Source: JAHJFW01 sp038065635 (GTDB taxonomy: Bacteria > Patescibacteriota > Patescibacteriia > 2-12-FULL-60-25). From it: a DNA stretch of 5,427 nucleotides. How positions within the stretch are numbered: the first letter of the stretch is position 1; every line of letters starts with the position of its first letter. Positions 5,382-5,427 of the stretch are shown here, in pieces. Both the position numbers and the translations under genes were made by a program. A model generated the notes under the pieces. The model had not been told where the DNA came from. It ran no database searches and saw only the letters and a program-made list of their open reading frames with translations. Location: positions 1 through 5,427 of the forward strand of contig JBBTQP010000009.1 in the NCBI GenBank assembly GCA_038065635.1, in the 5' to 3' direction.

Positions 5382-5392
5382 GAATATTCAGA
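5379..5392. promoter_or_regulatory. 14-bp palindrome over the -10 and start site, likely operator
   Basis: TCTGAATATTCAGA is a perfect palindrome covering the last three bases of the -10 and the expected transcription start. This is a classical repressor position. The repressor is not known; the neighbouring winged-helix protein is one candidate, but its palindromes have a different core. Confidence 0.5.
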
Positions 5393-5427
5393 CTACGGTA
5401 TTGAACCTTACAATTCTCCCGACGTAA

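Noticed and set aside
5299..5427. Open frame of 42 codons starting ATGGAAGAAAAA and ending with TAA at the last base of the window.
   Set aside because: No ribosome site precedes it, the strong promoter and its operator lie inside it, and the translation resembles no known protein. A short open frame in AT-rich DNA is likely chance.

Overview
This window looks like part of a chromosome from an uncultured bacterium, most plausibly a member of the Candidate Phyla Radiation (Patescibacteria). That placement is inference. It rests on a short TruB without a long C-terminal extension, a compact IF2 beginning MNVSDLARRL, a small winged-helix/Cas2-like protein of a type common in those genomes, and intergenic regions full of hairpin repeats. 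The standard bacterial code fits every gene. No rRNA, tRNA or CRISPR array is visible.

Layout from left to right. Positions 1-62 hold a REP-like hairpin repeat. RNase Y (rny) lies at 63-1595 on the minus strand. A 178-base gap follows, with a 17-bp palindrome. tRNA pseudouridine-55 synthase (truB) is at 1774-2328, also minus, and is interrupted by a 100-N assembly gap at 1981-2080. Between truB and the divergently transcribed infB is a two-hairpin inverted-repeat element (2379-2459), then a good promoter whose -10 sits directly before the infB start, suggesting a leaderless mRNA. Translation initiation factor IF2 (infB) runs 2507-4522 on the plus strand.

The right end (4523-5427) is visibly more AT-rich and is the accessory part. 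A 185-residue winged-helix plus Cas2-like (PaaX-type) protein lies at 4626-5183 on the minus strand. It is bracketed by two long palindromes, a perfect 44-mer at 4580-4623 and a 42-mer with one mismatch at 5243-5284, which share a TCGATCGA centre and the flank TCGARAGA. The left one can serve as a terminator between convergent genes. The right one lies upstream of the gene's own promoter and cannot terminate it, so an operator or an element-end role is more likely there. A strong rightward promoter (TTGACA-17-TATTCT) overlapped by a 14-bp palindrome faces out of the window.

The first three genes are information-processing housekeeping genes: mRNA turnover, tRNA modification and translation initiation. 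infB and truB often sit in one operon (with rbfA between), but here they are head to head and no rbfA is seen. The most interesting candidate for something undescribed is the palindrome-bracketed Cas2-like gene with its adjacent regulated-looking promoter.
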